From positions 1 through 33,058 of the forward strand of contig WFYI01000012.1 in the NCBI GenBank assembly GCA_015490155.1: a stretch of DNA of 33,058 nucleotides. The letters are read 5' to 3'. The notes beneath the pieces were generated by a model. That model saw nothing but the letters and a program-made list of their open reading frames with translations. It searched no databases and was not told where the DNA came from. The number at the start of each line of letters is the position of its first letter. Within the stretch, counting starts at the first letter, position 1. The translations under genes and the position numbers were made by a program. Below, one piece after another: positions 1-6,968 of the stretch. The DNA is from Aquificaceae bacterium. GTDB lineage: Bacteria > Aquificota > Aquificia > Aquificales > Aquificaceae.

Positions 1-1295
1 AGAACCGCAGTAGGCTCTCCGTACTCGTCCATAATTACCTCAGCTTCAGGTAGGTCAAAGTCTATACTTCCCTGCTCCCATCTTCTCCTGCTGAGTATCC
101 TGTAGAGGAGTTCCATGTTCCGCAACGGAGTAACAAGCTCCGGATACCTATCCTCAAGGGCAGGGTCTCCGACGATAAGGGCTAAGGCTTCTTTATACGT
201 AAGTCTTGCCTTGCTCCTTATCACGCTCTCGTAAATGTCGTAGTCCACGAGCTTGCCCTTTTCATCAAATAGCATCTCACACGTGAAGGCGAGTTTGTCT
301 TCTAAGGGTCTTAAACTACAAAGCTCCGCGGAAAGTTTCTCAGGCAACATATGTATTGCCCTATCGGGGAAGTAGAAGGTAAATCCCCTTTTGTAAGCCT
401 CCTCATCCAGCTTACTACCTTCTCTAACGTAAAATGATACGTCCGCTATGTGTACAAAGAGCCTGTATTTACCTTCCGGTGTAATTTCCACAGCCACCGC
501 ATCGTCGAAGTCCTTAGCCTTCTCGGGGTCTATGGTAAAGCACAACTGCTTCCTTAAATCCTTTCTCCTTTTTATTTCCTCGTCGGGGATTTTATCAGGA
601 ATACTCTCGACTTCTTCCATTACCTCAGAAGGGTAATCCACTGGGAGATTGTACTTTCTTATGAGAAGTTCCATTGCAAGAAACTTTTCCTGGGGGTCAC
701 CGAGGACATCTTTTATCTTCACACTTCCCCTCGTCCTTTTGGAGGGGTAGTTTACCACTTGAGCTACAACGAGCGTTCCGTTCTTAAGCTCTTCGCATCC
801 CTTGGCAAGAAAGCTCAGGTGAGAGTTCTCATCTAACGGATAGAAGTAACATCTCTTCTTCCTACGCTCAATCTTCCCTATAAGTTCCTTTTTAGCTCTA
901 TTTAAGATTCGTTCAATCCTAACTTCGTTTTTACCTTTAAACTCCACTACCTTGGCTTTTACTCTGTCCCCCCCCATCAACCTTTTCATTTCAAAGGGTG
1001 GTATGTATATATCCTTATCTCGACCCTCTACCTCGAGAAAACCAAATCCTGCAGGGTACGGCAAAACTTTGCCGGTTACTACTTCCTCTTTATCCGCAAT
1101 TCTAAATTTTCCCCTGTCTACGCTGAGTTTTCCTTCCTTCTTAAGCTTCTTAAGAACCTTTTTGAGCTGTTTTCTATCCTTTTTATCAACACCGAGTTTT
1201 TTGGCTATCTGAAGGAAAGAAATAGGCTTATTACTCTTCTTTACAAGGTTTATAATCTCCCTCTCCTCTAAGCTCTTACCTTGCTTATCTCCCAT
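1..1295 (-). CDS. rnr: Ribonuclease R (VacB/RNB family), 3' end cut by window
   Basis: 3'-5' exoribonuclease that degrades structured RNA. Translating the minus strand from ATG at 1295 gives 431 residues with no stop before base 1. Seen: an N-terminal winged-helix-like segment (about residues 10-65), a first cold-shock/OB segment (about 72-130), a second OB segment (140-200), then the start of the RNB catalytic domain. The RNB motif IDPEKAKDFDDA places acidic residues at 256, 262, 264 and 265, the same spacing as the four metal-binding Asp of E. coli RNase R; VHIADVSFYV follows at 281-290. The rest of RNB and the S1 domain lie outside the window. It is divergent from motA across 52 bases. No Shine-Dalgarno sequence is seen, but TATAAT lies 10 bases upstream of the start. 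Confidence 0.95.
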   Translation of the reverse strand, partial: MGDKQGKSLEEREIINLVKKSNKPISFLQIAKKLGVDKKDRKQLKKVLKKLKKEGKLSVDRGKFRIADKEEVVTGKVLPYPAGFGFLEVEGRDKDIYIPPFEMKRLMGGDRVKAKVVEFKGKNEVRIERILNRAKKELIGKIERRKKRCYFYPLDENSHLSFLAKGCEELKNGTLVVAQVVNYPSKRTRGSVKIKDVLGDPQEKFLAMELLIRKYNLPVDYPSEVMEEVESIPDKIPDEEIKRRKDLRKQLCFTIDPEKAKDFDDAVAVEITPEGKYRLFVHIADVSFYVREGSKLDEEAYKRGFTFYFPDRAIHMLPEKLSAELCSLRPLEDKLAFTCEMLFDEKGKLVDYDIYESVIRSKARLTYKEALALIVGDPALEDRYPELVTPLRNMELLYRILSRRRWEQGSIDFDLPEAEVIMDEYGEPTAV

Positions 1296-1305
1296 GGAAT
1301 TTAAA

Positions 1306-1337
1306 ATTATAAGATATGAGGTTTTAACCGATATAGA
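1306..1337. promoter_or_regulatory. Divergent -10-like elements between rnr and motA
   Basis: On the minus strand TATAAT occupies 1311-1306, leaving 10 bases to the rnr ATG. On the plus strand TATAGA occupies 1332-1337, leaving 10 bases to the motA ATG. Neither gene shows a Shine-Dalgarno sequence. No convincing -35 hexamer is visible for either. Inference: both transcripts would start within about 4 bases of the start codon. Confidence 0.4.
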
Positions 1338-1347
1338 GTATTAAGCC

Positions 1348-2112
1348 ATGGATGTAGGAACGATTATCGGCATAGGCGGAGCTTTCTTAATGATAGCGAT
1401 ATCTATAGTTATAGGCGGAAGTCCGACCGCCTTTATAAACATACCCTCCATATTCATAGTCGTCGGTGGTGGAATGGCTGCTGCTTTAGGGAATTTTCCA
1501 CTAAAATCCTTCATCTCGGGAGTAACCTCAATAAAGGATGCCTTCCTGTGGAAACCCCCGGACTCTTTGGAGACTATCAACTTTCTCGGAGAACTTGCAA
1601 GCAAGGTCAGAAAAGAGGGAATTCTCTCCCTTGAGACCGAGATAGATACCTTCTACGAAAAAGACCAACTTTTGGGGGATATGATAAGGATGCTCGTGGA
1701 CGGGCTTGAGCTTGAAGAGATACGCTCGAGCGTGGAGGGGGCTATAGCCCAGATAGAGGAAGAGCTATCTACAAAAGTCGCAGTGTGGGAGAAGCTGGCA
1801 GACCTATTCCCCGCATTCGGGATGATAGGTACTTTGATAGGTCTTATCCAGATGCTCCAAAACCTGAATGACCCTTCCGCGCTGGGACCCGGTATGGCTG
1901 TTGCTCTGATAACTACGCTGTACGGAGCTATCCTCGCTAATGCTTTTGCTATACCAATAGCTGGTAAGCTAAAGAAAATGAAAGATACGGAAATTCTCTA
2001 CAAGAACATCTACTTCCTCGCTATTGAGGGCATACAGAAGGGGACAAACCCCAACATTCTAAGGCAATCCCTCTCGATTATGCTGGGCGTCGAGGTTCAG
2101 GAGGAGGCTTAA
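1348..2112 (+). CDS. motA: Flagellar stator protein MotA
   Basis: Inner-membrane stator subunit that, with MotB, forms the ion channel driving flagellar rotation. The 254 residues fit MotA/PomA: two N-terminal hydrophobic segments (about 5-22 and 28-48, with the GGG-rich turn IVVGGGMAAALGNFP), a large cytoplasmic Glu/Lys-rich domain (about 60-145), and two C-terminal membrane segments containing FPAFGMIGTLIGLIQML and MAVALITTLYGAILANAFA, the best conserved part of the family. It is followed with no gap by motB1 and then motB2, so it heads a stator operon. In A. aeolicus one MotA likewise serves two MotB proteins and was reported to work with Na+; the ion used here cannot be read from the sequence alone. 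Confidence 0.96.
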   Translation: MDVGTIIGIGGAFLMIAISIVIGGSPTAFINIPSIFIVVGGGMAAALGNFPLKSFISGVTSIKDAFLWKPPDSLETINFLGELASKVRKEGILSLETEIDTFYEKDQLLGDMIRMLVDGLELEEIRSSVEGAIAQIEEELSTKVAVWEKLADLFPAFGMIGTLIGLIQMLQNLNDPSALGPGMAVALITTLYGAILANAFAIPIAGKLKKMKDTEILYKNIYFLAIEGIQKGTNPNILRQSLSIMLGVEVQEEA

Positions 2113-2811
2113 TTGAAAAAGAAGGCGGAGGAGTGTAAAAAGCCTCCCGCATGGTTGACGAGCTTCGGAGACCTGATGTCCCTGCTTCTTACTTTCTTTA
2201 TCCTCCTTTACTCCATGAGCATAATATCCCTTGAGAAGTTCTTCCAGGTTCTAAAGGGACTGGTGGCGGCGTTTGGGGGTTCACAGGTCGTATATCAAGA
2301 AAATGCCCCCGTGGGAACCAACGTACCCTTGAACATGGAAAATATGTACCCAAGACTGAAAAAGTTCAAAAAGCTAAAGGAGGAGATTAAAGAACTCGAA
2401 AAGGCGTTAAACGAACAAGGTATAAAGAGCGATTACACAGTATTGGGTATGTGCATGAAGCTAAGGGTCAACACGGACAGGATATTTCCCTCCGGAAGTG
2501 AGAATCCCTATCCTCAGGCTATACCGATACTGAACGAGATATGTATGCGACTAAAGCCCTTTTCACTACCTCTAATAATAGAGGGGCATACGGACTCAAG
2601 ACCGATAAATACCGAAAGGTTCCCTACAAACTGGGAGCTGTCGGCGGCAAGGGCTGTAAGCGTTCTAAGGCTCTTTAAAAGCTGCGGATATCCGGAGGAA
2701 CTCCTTGCAGCCGCAGGCTACGGAGAGTACAGACCCTTAGTTGCGGAAGACACCCCTGCGGCACGGGAGATGAACAGGAGGATAGAGTTCTGTATAAAGT
2801 TGAACCCTTGA
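2113..2811 (+). CDS. motB1: Flagellar stator protein MotB, copy 1
   Basis: MotB anchors the stator to peptidoglycan and carries the ion-binding Asp. It starts at TTG directly after the motA stop, with a strong AGGAGGAGG (2099-2107) inside the end of motA. Seen: a short cytoplasmic tail, a single membrane segment (about 20-40) with Asp20 in SFGDLMSLLL at the position of the essential channel Asp, a linker/coil (80-115), and a C-terminal OmpA-like domain. That domain has both residues that contact diaminopimelate in OmpA-type domains: Asp of GHTD and Arg of LSAARA. The membrane segment is almost identical at DNA level to that of motB2. Confidence 0.95.
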   Translation: MKKKAEECKKPPAWLTSFGDLMSLLLTFFILLYSMSIISLEKFFQVLKGLVAAFGGSQVVYQENAPVGTNVPLNMENMYPRLKKFKKLKEEIKELEKALNEQGIKSDYTVLGMCMKLRVNTDRIFPSGSENPYPQAIPILNEICMRLKPFSLPLIIEGHTDSRPINTERFPTNWELSAARAVSVLRLFKSCGYPEELLAAAGYGEYRPLVAEDTPAAREMNRRIEFCIKLNP

Positions 2812-2821
2812 GGTTATAGCC

Positions 2822-3511
2822 ATGGCTTTTCAGAAAAAGGAAGAGTGTCCTAAGATTCCCGCATGGCTAACGAGCTTCTCAGACCTGATGTCCCTGCTTC
2901 TTACTTTCTTTATCCTCCTTTACTCCATGAGTTCCTTGGACGTGGCACAGCTTGAGCAGTATCTTTCCTATTTTCAGGGGGAAAAGGCAAAGTTCTCAAA
3001 GAAAACATCTATACTTGAACCTATACAGCCTTTCCCAAAGGATGTTGCCCTTAAAGTTAAGAAGAGGATAAAAAGCGTCCTACCTCCGTGGTCTTACCAG
3101 ATAGTTGTAACGGCGGAGTTCGTTAAGCTTAGATTGTTCGATAAGATACTCTTCGAGGAAAACTCCTTTTACCTGACACCTAAGGCTGTAAAAACCGTAC
3201 GGGGAATATCGGAGGTTCTATCGAACCTGAAGGGAAATTACAGTATCAGGATAGAGGGACATGTAAGCCCCAGCACGGAGGTTAAACCTACACAGATTGT
3301 AAAAGACAAATGGGAGCTTTCGGTAAGAAGAGCCACAGAGGTCTTAAAAGAAATGGTAAAAAACGGTATAGACCCCCATAAGCTTTCAGCAATAGGCTAC
3401 GGCGACTCCCGTCCATTGTACACTTGGAAGCAACCCATACTCATGCAGAGAAACAACCGGGTGGAGGTATACATATTTCTGGGAAAACTGAAAAGTACCA
3501 ATCCAGAGTGA
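2822..3511 (+). CDS. motB2: Flagellar stator protein MotB, copy 2, divergent peptidoglycan site
   Basis: Second MotB paralog, 10 bases after motB1. Asp21 in SFSDLMSLLL is the expected ion-binding residue, and the single membrane segment (21-38) matches motB1 closely. The C-terminal OmpA-like domain (about 100-220) is divergent: the usual GHTD is GHVS (146-149), while LSVRRA (166-171) and the NNRVEV end are kept. One of the two residues that normally bind diaminopimelate is therefore missing. It could form mixed stators with MotB1 or bind the wall differently. The pairing of one motA with two motB genes is also known in A. aeolicus. Confidence 0.93.
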   Translation: MAFQKKEECPKIPAWLTSFSDLMSLLLTFFILLYSMSSLDVAQLEQYLSYFQGEKAKFSKKTSILEPIQPFPKDVALKVKKRIKSVLPPWSYQIVVTAEFVKLRLFDKILFEENSFYLTPKAVKTVRGISEVLSNLKGNYSIRIEGHVSPSTEVKPTQIVKDKWELSVRRATEVLKEMVKNGIDPHKLSAIGYGDSRPLYTWKQPILMQRNNRVEVYIFLGKLKSTNPE

Positions 3512-3539
3512 TGGAATAAAATTATTAAATCCTATTATT

Positions 3540-4283
3540 ATGAAAGTAGCCTGCTTCACCAACAAAGGCAAAGTAAGGAGCAATAACGAAGACTCTATAC
3601 TCGTAGGTGAATTGCTCTTTAGTGAAAAGGACTTCCGAAGCTGTGAGTGTGTGAATGTGGAAGGTTCTAAGCTGCTGTTTGCCGTCGCAGACGGAATGGG
3701 CGGCCACGCAAAAGGTGAGGTAGCCTCAAGGCTCGTTCTTGAAAGCTTAAGGGACTCAGACCCGGCGTGCAAAGAGGAAGAAATTAGAGAAGCTTTAGCT
3801 CAGGCGCGCAAAAACTTGGAGGAATACGTGAAATCGCACCCGGAGTCTTACGGAATGGGTTGTGCGATTGCTGGTTTGGTAGTAGAAGGAGGCAAAGGTA
3901 TAGCCTTTAATGTAGGAGATTGTAGGGCTTACAGATTTATAAATGGCAAGCTCGTGAAGCTCACCAGAGACCACTCGGCGGTAGAGGAGTTGGTGCTTGA
4001 CGGCGTAATAACTCCTCAGGAGGCGAGAACACATCCCCAGAGGAATATCCTAACCTCTGCAGTGATAGGGGACGGATACACGACGGAGCTTAAGGTCTTC
4101 ACTACGGAAGTGGACAAGACAGCTGGCGGGAGGTTTTTGATATGCAGCGATGGACTGTGGGACGAGCTTGAAGATGATGAGATAGAGTCCTGCATGGCCA
4201 CGGAAAACCCGTGCCAAGAGCTTTTAAAGGTCATTGATACCAAACCTCTAAGGGACAACGTAAGTTTTATACTTTTACCTTAA
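3540..4283 (+). CDS. PP2C-family Ser/Thr protein phosphatase
   Basis: Metal-dependent protein phosphatase reversing Ser/Thr phosphorylation in the cytoplasm. The 247 residues show the PP2C motifs in order: RSNNED (13-18), FAVADGMGGHAKGE with metal-binding Asp51-Gly52, GDCRAYR in the middle, HPQRNILTSAVIG, CSDGLWD with a metal Asp, and DNVSFILL with the final Asp at the C-terminus. It lies 28 bases after motB2 on the same strand and may be read with the stator genes. No Shine-Dalgarno is visible; TAAAAT at 3517-3522 and TATTAT at 3533-3538 could be -10 elements. Its last 17 bases overlap the convergent FHA gene, a plausible phosphopeptide-binding partner. No kinase is in the window. Confidence 0.93.
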   Translation: MKVACFTNKGKVRSNNEDSILVGELLFSEKDFRSCECVNVEGSKLLFAVADGMGGHAKGEVASRLVLESLRDSDPACKEEEIREALAQARKNLEEYVKSHPESYGMGCAIAGLVVEGGKGIAFNVGDCRAYRFINGKLVKLTRDHSAVEELVLDGVITPQEARTHPQRNILTSAVIGDGYTTELKVFTTEVDKTAGGRFLICSDGLWDELEDDEIESCMATENPCQELLKVIDTKPLRDNVSFILLP

Positions 4284-4722
4284 GGGCAACCTGAGAGGAT
4301 AGCTTGATTACGTCTCCGTTTTTTATCTCTTGCCCGCTTCCCTGCGGCACGGGCTTATCGTTCACGAAGGTTCCGTTTGTGCTCCCCACATCTTCCACTA
4401 ACCACTTATCGCCCTTTTTATAGAACCTTGCATGTCTTCTGGATACGGTTTTAAATCCCCTTAAGCTTTCCGCTCCTATACCTTGCCTTCCTACCACATC
4501 TCCACTCTTTACCACTATGGAAAAGCCATCTCCCAGCAGGGTAAGTGTATCTGAAATTACTACAGTTCTCTCTTCTATTTCTTCTTCAGGCTCTCGGTTT
4601 GCACCTTCTTCTACTTCTTCATCAACCGGCTCAACACCCGTTAGGTCAGCCATACATTCCTTGCACACTATATCGTCTTCAGGATTCCTCGTTCCGCAAG
4701 AGGGGCAGACCTTGTAGCCCAT
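4267..4722 (-). CDS. Zinc-ribbon and FHA-domain protein
   Basis: 151 residues. The N-terminus has a four-Cys ribbon (Cys6, Cys9, Cys20, Cys23 in CPSCG...CKEC). An acidic linker (about 30-52) follows, then an FHA domain (about 53-151) with GRQ, VSRRHARF and STNGTFVN, which carry the Arg, Ser, His and Asn that recognise phosphothreonine in this fold. It probably binds phosphorylated partners and may itself be a phosphorylation target. It converges on the PP2C gene with a 17-base overlap. The specific pathway cannot be told. No Shine-Dalgarno; TATCAT lies 10 bases before ATG. Confidence 0.9.
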   Translation of the reverse strand: MGYKVCPSCGTRNPEDDIVCKECMADLTGVEPVDEEVEEGANREPEEEIEERTVVISDTLTLLGDGFSIVVKSGDVVGRQGIGAESLRGFKTVSRRHARFYKKGDKWLVEDVGSTNGTFVNDKPVPQGSGQEIKNGDVIKLSSQVALKVKV

Positions 4723-4725
4723 CTT

Positions 4726-4742
4726 GTGGTTTATGATACCAC
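4726..4742 (-). promoter_or_regulatory. -10-like hexamer in a short inverted repeat before the FHA gene
   Basis: GTGGT-TTATGAT-ACCAC is a 5-base inverted repeat with a 7-base loop, starting 4 bases from the ATG. On the minus strand it contains TATCAT (4738-4733), a possible -10 element that would start transcription about 4 bases before the start codon. The arms are too short to be sure this is an operator. Confidence 0.3.
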
Positions 4743-4788
4743 TTACACAGATTGACGTAGAACTTCTGTAGCTATACTATAAAAGTAG

Positions 4789-5235
4789 GTGATGAAAAAG
4801 CTCGTAGTTATCTTCTTATTCCTCGCATTCAGCGCCGGTTTCCCTAAAGAGACGGGTTTTACCCAGCAGGACAGGGAAAGGCTTATAAGGCTTGAGACTA
4901 CACTGAAGGTGTTTATGGAGCAAACTGACAAGCGTCTTAAGGAACTCAGGGAAGATATGAACAGAAGGTTTGAACAGGTAAACAGAGAAATAGATAGACT
5001 CGTTCAGATAATGATAGCTGTGTTTGCCGGGCAGGTGGGACTTGTAGGCGCAGTGATAGCCTTTGCCTGGTGGGACAGAAGGACGATTATCAGGGAAGCT
5101 AAAAGACAAACCTTAGACGAGCTTGAGAGGGAAACCAAGCCTGAGAAGCTCCGAAGGCTCTTAAACGTCCTGAGGGAGAAAGCCAAAACGGACGCAGAGC
5201 TTAGAGAGATACTTAAAAAGGAAGGGCTTTTGTAA
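4789..5235 (+). CDS. Coiled-coil membrane protein of unknown function
   Basis: Not recognised. 148 residues: a hydrophobic signal-like start (MKKLVVIFLFLAFSAGF), a charged heptad-like coiled coil (about 26-72), one membrane segment (about 73-95) ending in Trp-Trp, and a Lys/Glu/Arg-rich helical tail (97-148) that should face the side opposite the coil. If the first segment is cleaved, the coil is periplasmic and the tail cytoplasmic. The start may be GTG at 4789 or, more likely, ATG at 4792. TATACT (4773-4778) and TATAAA (4778-4783) are close upstream. It is followed by 122 bases and pdxJ, with no functional link visible. Confidence 0.75.
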   Translation: MMKKLVVIFLFLAFSAGFPKETGFTQQDRERLIRLETTLKVFMEQTDKRLKELREDMNRRFEQVNREIDRLVQIMIAVFAGQVGLVGAVIAFAWWDRRTIIREAKRQTLDELERETKPEKLRRLLNVLREKAKTDAELREILKKEGLL

Positions 5236-5270
5236 GCTCGCTTAGATACTTGATAAACTCCGAATATGTG

Positions 5271-5300
5271 AGCTTTAGTTTTTCATTCACCGCTAAAGCT
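5271..5300. repeat. Short inverted repeat in the gap before pdxJ
   Basis: AGCTTTAG at 5271-5278 and CTAAAGCT at 5293-5300 are perfect complements around a 14-base loop. The 122-base gap 5236-5357 is the longest in the window and holds little else. There is no GC-rich stem followed by a T run, so this is not a convincing intrinsic terminator. Confidence 0.25.
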
Positions 5301-5343
5301 TTCCATGCGTATTAGAAGAACTCAGAGAATAACCGGGCTGGGT

Positions 5344-5349
5344 TAAAAT
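5344..5349 (+). promoter_or_regulatory. -10-like TAAAAT before pdxJ
   Basis: TAAAAT ends 8 bases before the pdxJ ATG, and the intervening ACTTACCC offers no Shine-Dalgarno sequence. A start about 7 bases downstream would leave a leader of roughly 2 bases. No clear -35 element is seen. Confidence 0.35.
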
Positions 5350-5357
5350 ACTTACCC

Positions 5358-6080
5358 ATGAGGCTCGGAGTGAACATAGACCACGTTGCAACCGTTAGGG
5401 AAGCACGCAAGACCCACGAACCGAGTCCTGTTTTTGCCGCACTCCTTGCCCAGAAAGCGGGGGCAGACCAGATTACCCTCCACCTGCGCGAGGACAGGAG
5501 ACACATACAGGACAGAGACCTTGAGCTTATAAAGGAGCTTGTTATACTCCCGGTAAACCTTGAGATGGCTCCGGTGGAGGAGATGAAAGATATAGCTCTA
5601 AGGGTAAAACCCGACAGGATAACGCTGGTTCCTGAAAGGAGAGAGGAAATAACCACCGAAGGTGGTCTTGATGTTCTATCTATGAAAGATTATTTAATAG
5701 GATTTATAAATGATATAAAGGATGCCGGTATTGAGGTATCTATGTTCGTAGAGGCGGACAGAGAACAGATTTCCGCAAGTAAAGAGGTGGAAGCTGACGC
5801 GGTAGAGATTCATACAGGAAGGTACGCAAACCTCTGGAACGAACATAACTTTCAAGAGGTAAGAAAAGAGCTTGAGAGGATTAGGGAGGCTTCGCTCTAC
5901 GCAAAGAGCTTGGGACTGAGAGTTTACGCAGGACACGGCTTGACCTACCAGAACGTAAAAGACTTTCTTGAGCTTGGGGACTGCATAGAGGAGCTTAACA
6001 TAGGGCATTCCATAATAGCTAACGCTGTAATCATGGGGCTTGAGCAGGCGGTTTCTACCATGAAGGAACTTATAAAATAA
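5358..6080 (+). CDS. pdxJ: Pyridoxine 5'-phosphate synthase
   Basis: Condenses 1-deoxy-D-xylulose 5-phosphate with 3-amino-2-oxopropyl phosphate, the last ring-forming step of DXP-dependent vitamin B6 synthesis, in the cytosol. The 240-residue length is typical. Family blocks: [15 protein letters not shown] (3-17), [62 protein letters not shown] and [13 protein letters not shown] near the end. Conserved active-site His (DHVAT), Glu (NLEMA) and His (GHSI) are present. It is followed 12 bases later by galU on the same strand. Confidence 0.97.
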   Translation: MRLGVNIDHVATVREARKTHEPSPVFAALLAQKAGADQITLHLREDRRHIQDRDLELIKELVILPVNLEMAPVEEMKDIALRVKPDRITLVPERREEITTEGGLDVLSMKDYLIGFINDIKDAGIEVSMFVEADREQISASKEVEADAVEIHTGRYANLWNEHNFQEVRKELERIREASLYAKSLGLRVYAGHGLTYQNVKDFLELGDCIEELNIGHSIIANAVIMGLEQAVSTMKELIK

Positions 6081-6092
6081 AGGGGGATTTAT

Positions 6093-6968
6093 ATGAGTAT
6101 AAGAAAAGCTGTTCTACCGGTTGCGGGCTGGGGGACGAGGTTTTTGCCCGCTACTAAGGCTATGCCAAAGGAGATGCTTCCGATAATCGATAAGCCCATA
6201 ATTCAGTTTATCGTCGAGGAGTTCATAGACGCGGGCATAGAGAACCTCATATTCGTAACCGGAAAGCACAAAAAGTCCATAGAGAACCACTTTGATGTAA
6301 ACGAATCCCTTGAAAAGCACCTGACGGAGTCCGGAAAAGACGATCTCCTTTACCAGATAAGAAGGATAAGCCACATGGTAAACCCTATATACGTGAGGCA
6401 AAAGGAGCAGCTGGGATTGGGACACGCCGTTCTTACCGCGGAGGCTGCAGTCGGGAACGAACCCTTCGTCGTGGCTCTGGGAGACATAATACTTGAGAAC
6501 GGTGAAGGGCATATCAGAAACATGATTGATATGTTTAGCAGGTTTGGCGGGAGTGTCATAGCCCTCTTTGAGGTAGAACCTGAAACCGTAAGTAAGTACG
6601 GCGTAGCCGTGGTTAAGGAAAAAGAAAACGGAGTTTTTAAGATAGAGGACGTGGTGGAAAAACCCTCTCCCGAGGAAGCTCCTTCGAACTTAGCCATAGT
6701 TGGGAGGTACGTGTTCACACCCTCGATATTTGATACCTTGAAAAGCACAAAGCCGGGAAAGGGCGGAGAGGTTCAGCTTACAGACGCCATAAAGCTCCTG
6801 TTAGAAAGGGAAGAGGTTTACGCCTACAAGGTGGACGGCAAAGTGTACGACACGGGGACTCCCATAGACTACTTGAAAACGGTAGTGGAGTTCGCTCTGA
6901 GGAGAGAAGATGTTTCCGAAGAGCTTACAGGGTTTATACAGAGCGTATTCAGTAAACAAAACCTATAG
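6093..6968 (+). CDS. galU: UTP--glucose-1-phosphate uridylyltransferase
   Basis: Makes UDP-glucose from UTP and glucose 1-phosphate for envelope polysaccharide and LPS sugars. 291 residues with the nucleotidyltransferase start LPVAGWGTRFLPATKAMPKE and MLPIIDKPI, then QLGLGHAVLTAE, ALGDIILE (uridine/metal region), VVEKPSPEEAPSNLAIVGRY and GKGGEVQLTDAI, all GalU hallmarks. AGGGGGA at 6081-6087 is a good Shine-Dalgarno for the ATG. Probably co-transcribed with pdxJ. The last 20 bases overlap the convergent Omp85 gene. Confidence 0.96.
   Translation: MSIRKAVLPVAGWGTRFLPATKAMPKEMLPIIDKPIIQFIVEEFIDAGIENLIFVTGKHKKSIENHFDVNESLEKHLTESGKDDLLYQIRRISHMVNPIYVRQKEQLGLGHAVLTAEAAVGNEPFVVALGDIILENGEGHIRNMIDMFSRFGGSVIALFEVEPETVSKYGVAVVKEKENGVFKIEDVVEKPSPEEAPSNLAIVGRYVFTPSIFDTLKSTKPGKGGEVQLTDAIKLLLEREEVYAYKVDGKVYDTGTPIDYLKTVVEFALRREDVSEELTGFIQSVFSKQNL

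Noticed and set aside
448-1212. Plus-strand open frames of 62 and 86 codons
   Set aside because: They run antisense to RNase R, whose translation carries clear domain motifs; they have no ribosome site and a Ser/Leu-rich shadow composition.
3386-4258. Several minus-strand open frames over motB2 and the PP2C gene
   Set aside because: They are antisense shadows of well-supported genes and show no family motifs.
5271-5300. Inverted repeat as a transcription terminator
   Set aside because: The stem is AT-rich with a 14-base loop and no T run follows on the plus strand, so it does not look like an intrinsic terminator.
5236-5325. A minus-strand reading frame (about 30 codons, ending LSELTKALPF) in the gap before pdxJ
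   Set aside because: Too short, without an ATG start or ribosome site in frame; only a GTG is available. It could be a gene remnant but there is nothing to compare it with.
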